In this document: piece by piece, positions 61,699 to 64,000 of the stretch
How the letters are laid out: the number at the start of each line of letters is the position of its first letter
Position numbering within the stretch: the first letter of the stretch is position 1
NCBI GenBank assembly: GCA_000231825.2
Contig: JH720301.1
Span: 1,226,123 to 1,290,122 of the forward strand
DNA: 64,000 nucleotides
Direction of reading: 5' to 3'
Origin: Tetrahymena elliotti 4EA
Taxonomy: Eukaryota > Ciliophora > Oligohymenophorea > Hymenostomatida > Tetrahymenidae
Program-made: the position numbers and the translations under genes
The notes under the pieces: generated by a model
What the model was told of the DNA's origin: nothing
What the model saw: only the letters and a program-made list of their open reading frames with translations
Databases searched by the model: none

Positions 61699-64000
61699 TC
61701 AGTAATTATATGACGTGCTTCTTTTTTTTTACAGTTATTTAAACCTTTTTCTATTAAAAAACATATTTTTAATAACTGAAAAAATCAAATGAAAAGAGCC
61801 AGAAATGAATAAAATAGAATATTTAGATTATCTGACAAAAAAAATATCTTGATAAAATTTTATGTAAAAATAATTTATAAAATTTAAAAACTTTTTTTAA
61901 ATTATTGGCTTATTTAACTATTTTAACTTGAGTAGAAATAATAAGAATTATATATTTTACATTTTCATTTATACTTATGCAAGCGTTCTCACCATTTTAT
62001 CAACAACATGAGTCTCATCTTCATCAGCTACAACATCATCTCCTAGGTCAAAATCAAAATCATTCATTTCTGTTGTACTTGTTTTATCGCAATTAGCTGA
62101 AATTAAAAAATATATTAGTATATTTTAATATTTTTAGAAGTCAGTAAATTAAACTCGATGAATAGATAATAGATGAATTACCAAATTTTTTGGCTAAATT
62201 ATTTGAGGTTATTGTGTTGGATGTATTCCTATTTTAATCAAAGTCGCTTGATTCTACTTCCGCATTTAAACGAGCTACTTTACTGATTTAGTTGCTTAAA
62301 TCATTTACATTATCTGCTAGTTCTTCTTTGTAGCTCTCTTCGTCTTCATCTTTGATTTATAGTTCTACTTTTTTGATATATTCTTATGTTGATTTTCTAG
62401 TGTTTTTTCTTTTAAATCCAACTTCGAGGGTATTCTACTTTATTTTTTATTAAAATTGAATTAAGATCATCACAGCAATTATTAATTTTACATTAATTAG
62501 CTTAGATTCTTGAGCATAGTTATCAATTTCTTAGTTTTTTGGAGAGTCGTCATGATGATAGTTATCTATAAAGTTATTTTCAATTTTAATTTGTGGCATT
62601 GGGTTTACTGACTTAAATTTCTCAAACATATTTCTTTTATCTGTTGCACAGCTTGGATCTTATATTTTTTAAAAAGATATTTTAATAAAAATATGAATAA
62701 AATATTTTTTAAAATGAAAAAGCCTAAAAAATGTTTAAAAAAGCTAATTTACCATCTTTGATCCAATCAAATTTATCATCATATTAAAAATTCTCTTTTA
62801 AGAAGAGAGTACGGAATAATTTTTTGAGATAATTGTAATTAGGCTCATCGAAAAAGCCTAAGCTTTTCACATATGTCATATATTTATTAAATTCAACTGG
62901 TAAGTCTTTACAAAGTTCTAACAAAGGTGTTTTCATCTTCACCTGTGAAATTAACTTTTAATGCTCTGATTTATTTCTTGACTTTAGATTCATCCAAGGT
63001 AGAGTTCCTTTTAAAAAGAAAATTAATGTATATCCTAAAGACTCCAGATCATCTCGACGCGACTGTTCCATTCCTTAATAATTAATTGGTATTTTTTAGT
63101 AAAAATGAAAAAGTGGATAGAAAGCGAATATTTAATTAAAAATTTGTGGTAATTAAAACTAAAATTGTTAGTTTATTTAAAAAGAAAGAAAGAAAAGCTG
63201 CTGAAAGAAGTAGACAAGTAAAAGTAAAAATAAAATAGCCAATCTATCTATAATAGAAGTTTTTCTCTATGAATTTTGATAAAAAGTAAGATAAAATCCA
63301 AACGAAATGAGTTTGTGATTTGTTTTTATAATTCAAATTATTTTTTTTTTTTCTTCCATTTTTGGTTGATTTTTTTCCAGTAAAAATATTAAAAACTGGA
63401 AAAAAACCAAGAGAAATACTTTCTATCTTATTGATTAAGCTAATTTTTATATTCAGCGAATTATTTTTGTTTTTTTTTTCACATCTAAATTTTGTTTTTT
63501 AAATAAAAAAGGTGGAAGTTTTTTTACCTAAGTGCGATTAAACGGAAGTGTATCTTGTAGTGCCTACTAAACCAACTTTTTCAGAAAAATCAATATGTGC
63601 TCCATTTTTCTTTAAATACGATTTTGAAAGACCAAAATCGATCAAAAATATTTGATTCTTTTCAGATCCTCTACCAATCATAAAATTATCTGGTTTAATA
63701 TCTCTATGTACATAACCTCTTGAGTGAAAATGCTACAAACGAGTGAGCATTTAATCAGCTATCATCAAAACTGTCTTGAGAGAAAATTTCTTTTTACAAA
63801 TATTAAAAAGCTTATCTAGCGATTTATCTAAAAGCGTTGTAACCATAATATTAATTTTATCATTTTTTATATAATAATACATTCTAGTAAACCCTTTTTC
63901 TGCCTTTAAATCATACAGTATTTTGGCTTCTTTAGTAAGTGTATCTTAATTTTTACTTGTGTTATCTTCTATTTTCACAGCATACAAATCATCCCCCTAT
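61699..64000 (-). CDS. Casein kinase 1-type protein kinase, 5'-partial
   Basis: Active-looking Ser/Thr kinase of the CK1 group; its N-terminus lies beyond the right edge. Exons seen: 63528-64000, 62753-63073, 62492-62658, 62182-62437 and 61699-62096, with introns of 454, 94, 54 and 85 bp. Present are the beta-3 lysine in [21 protein letters not shown], the CK1-specific [14 protein letters not shown] and [13 protein letters not shown], and GTLPW. CK1 kinases prefer acidic or primed sites and act in many processes. After the kinase fold comes an acidic, helical tail with [23 protein letters not shown]. Past codon position 61978 the frame stays open to a TGA at 61699 but reads like random A/T, so the real end may be a splice near 61975. 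The 454-bp intron interrupts the activation segment region. Confidence 0.85.

Noticed and set aside
1..64000. Transposon, CRISPR array, telomere repeat or chromosome breakage sequence
   Set aside because: No transposase-like frame, spaced direct repeats, C4A2-type repeats or breakage 15-mer were seen on either strand.

Overview
The window looks like ciliate macronuclear DNA, most likely Tetrahymena or a close relative. It is extremely AT-rich. Every protein I could follow reads through in-frame TAA and TAG as glutamine and ends at TGA. Introns are GT...AG, mostly 46-90 bp, and noncoding DNA is almost pure A/T. An ordinary ORF caller therefore breaks every gene here; the models below were built by hand with UGA as the only stop and by joining exons whose phases agree. 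I see no tRNA, rRNA, CRISPR array, transposon or telomeric repeat.

Layout. 1-2091 (+): 3' part of a diflavin (cytochrome P450 reductase-like) oxidoreductase. 3285-42963 is almost wholly minus strand: a pseudokinase with C-terminal MORN repeats (3285-7942), a lysophospholipid acyltransferase of the MBOAT family (8757-10293), a second pseudokinase-MORN gene (11945-15352), a large coiled-coil protein (16472-20571), four tandem paralogues of a two-membrane-segment protein (21443-35752), a small apparently frameshifted gene inside that array (32429-32945), an unrecognised protein (38053-39717) and a small NTF2-like DUF1348 protein (42484-42963). Then two plus-strand genes: an OTU/otubain-like cysteine protease with a long Q/N-rich tail (44633-47536) and a coiled-coil, very glutamine-rich protein (49560-51796). 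Minus again: an arrestin-domain protein (52046-53692), a B-box/WD40 protein (54099-56542) and a doubtful small gene (56993-57406). Plus: radial spoke protein 3 with a long C-terminal extension (57784-60426). Minus, running off the right edge: a casein kinase 1-type kinase (61699-64000).

No operon-like co-operation is expected in such a genome. The visible themes are local duplication (the four membrane proteins; perhaps the two pseudokinase-MORN genes), Q/N-rich low-complexity tails on three near-consecutive genes (44633-53692), and one clear axonemal component. The least explained and most interesting part is the tandem membrane-protein array, whose four members share an intron position, a four-cysteine ectodomain and a conserved cytoplasmic motif (YLWPWG or YLWPFG).
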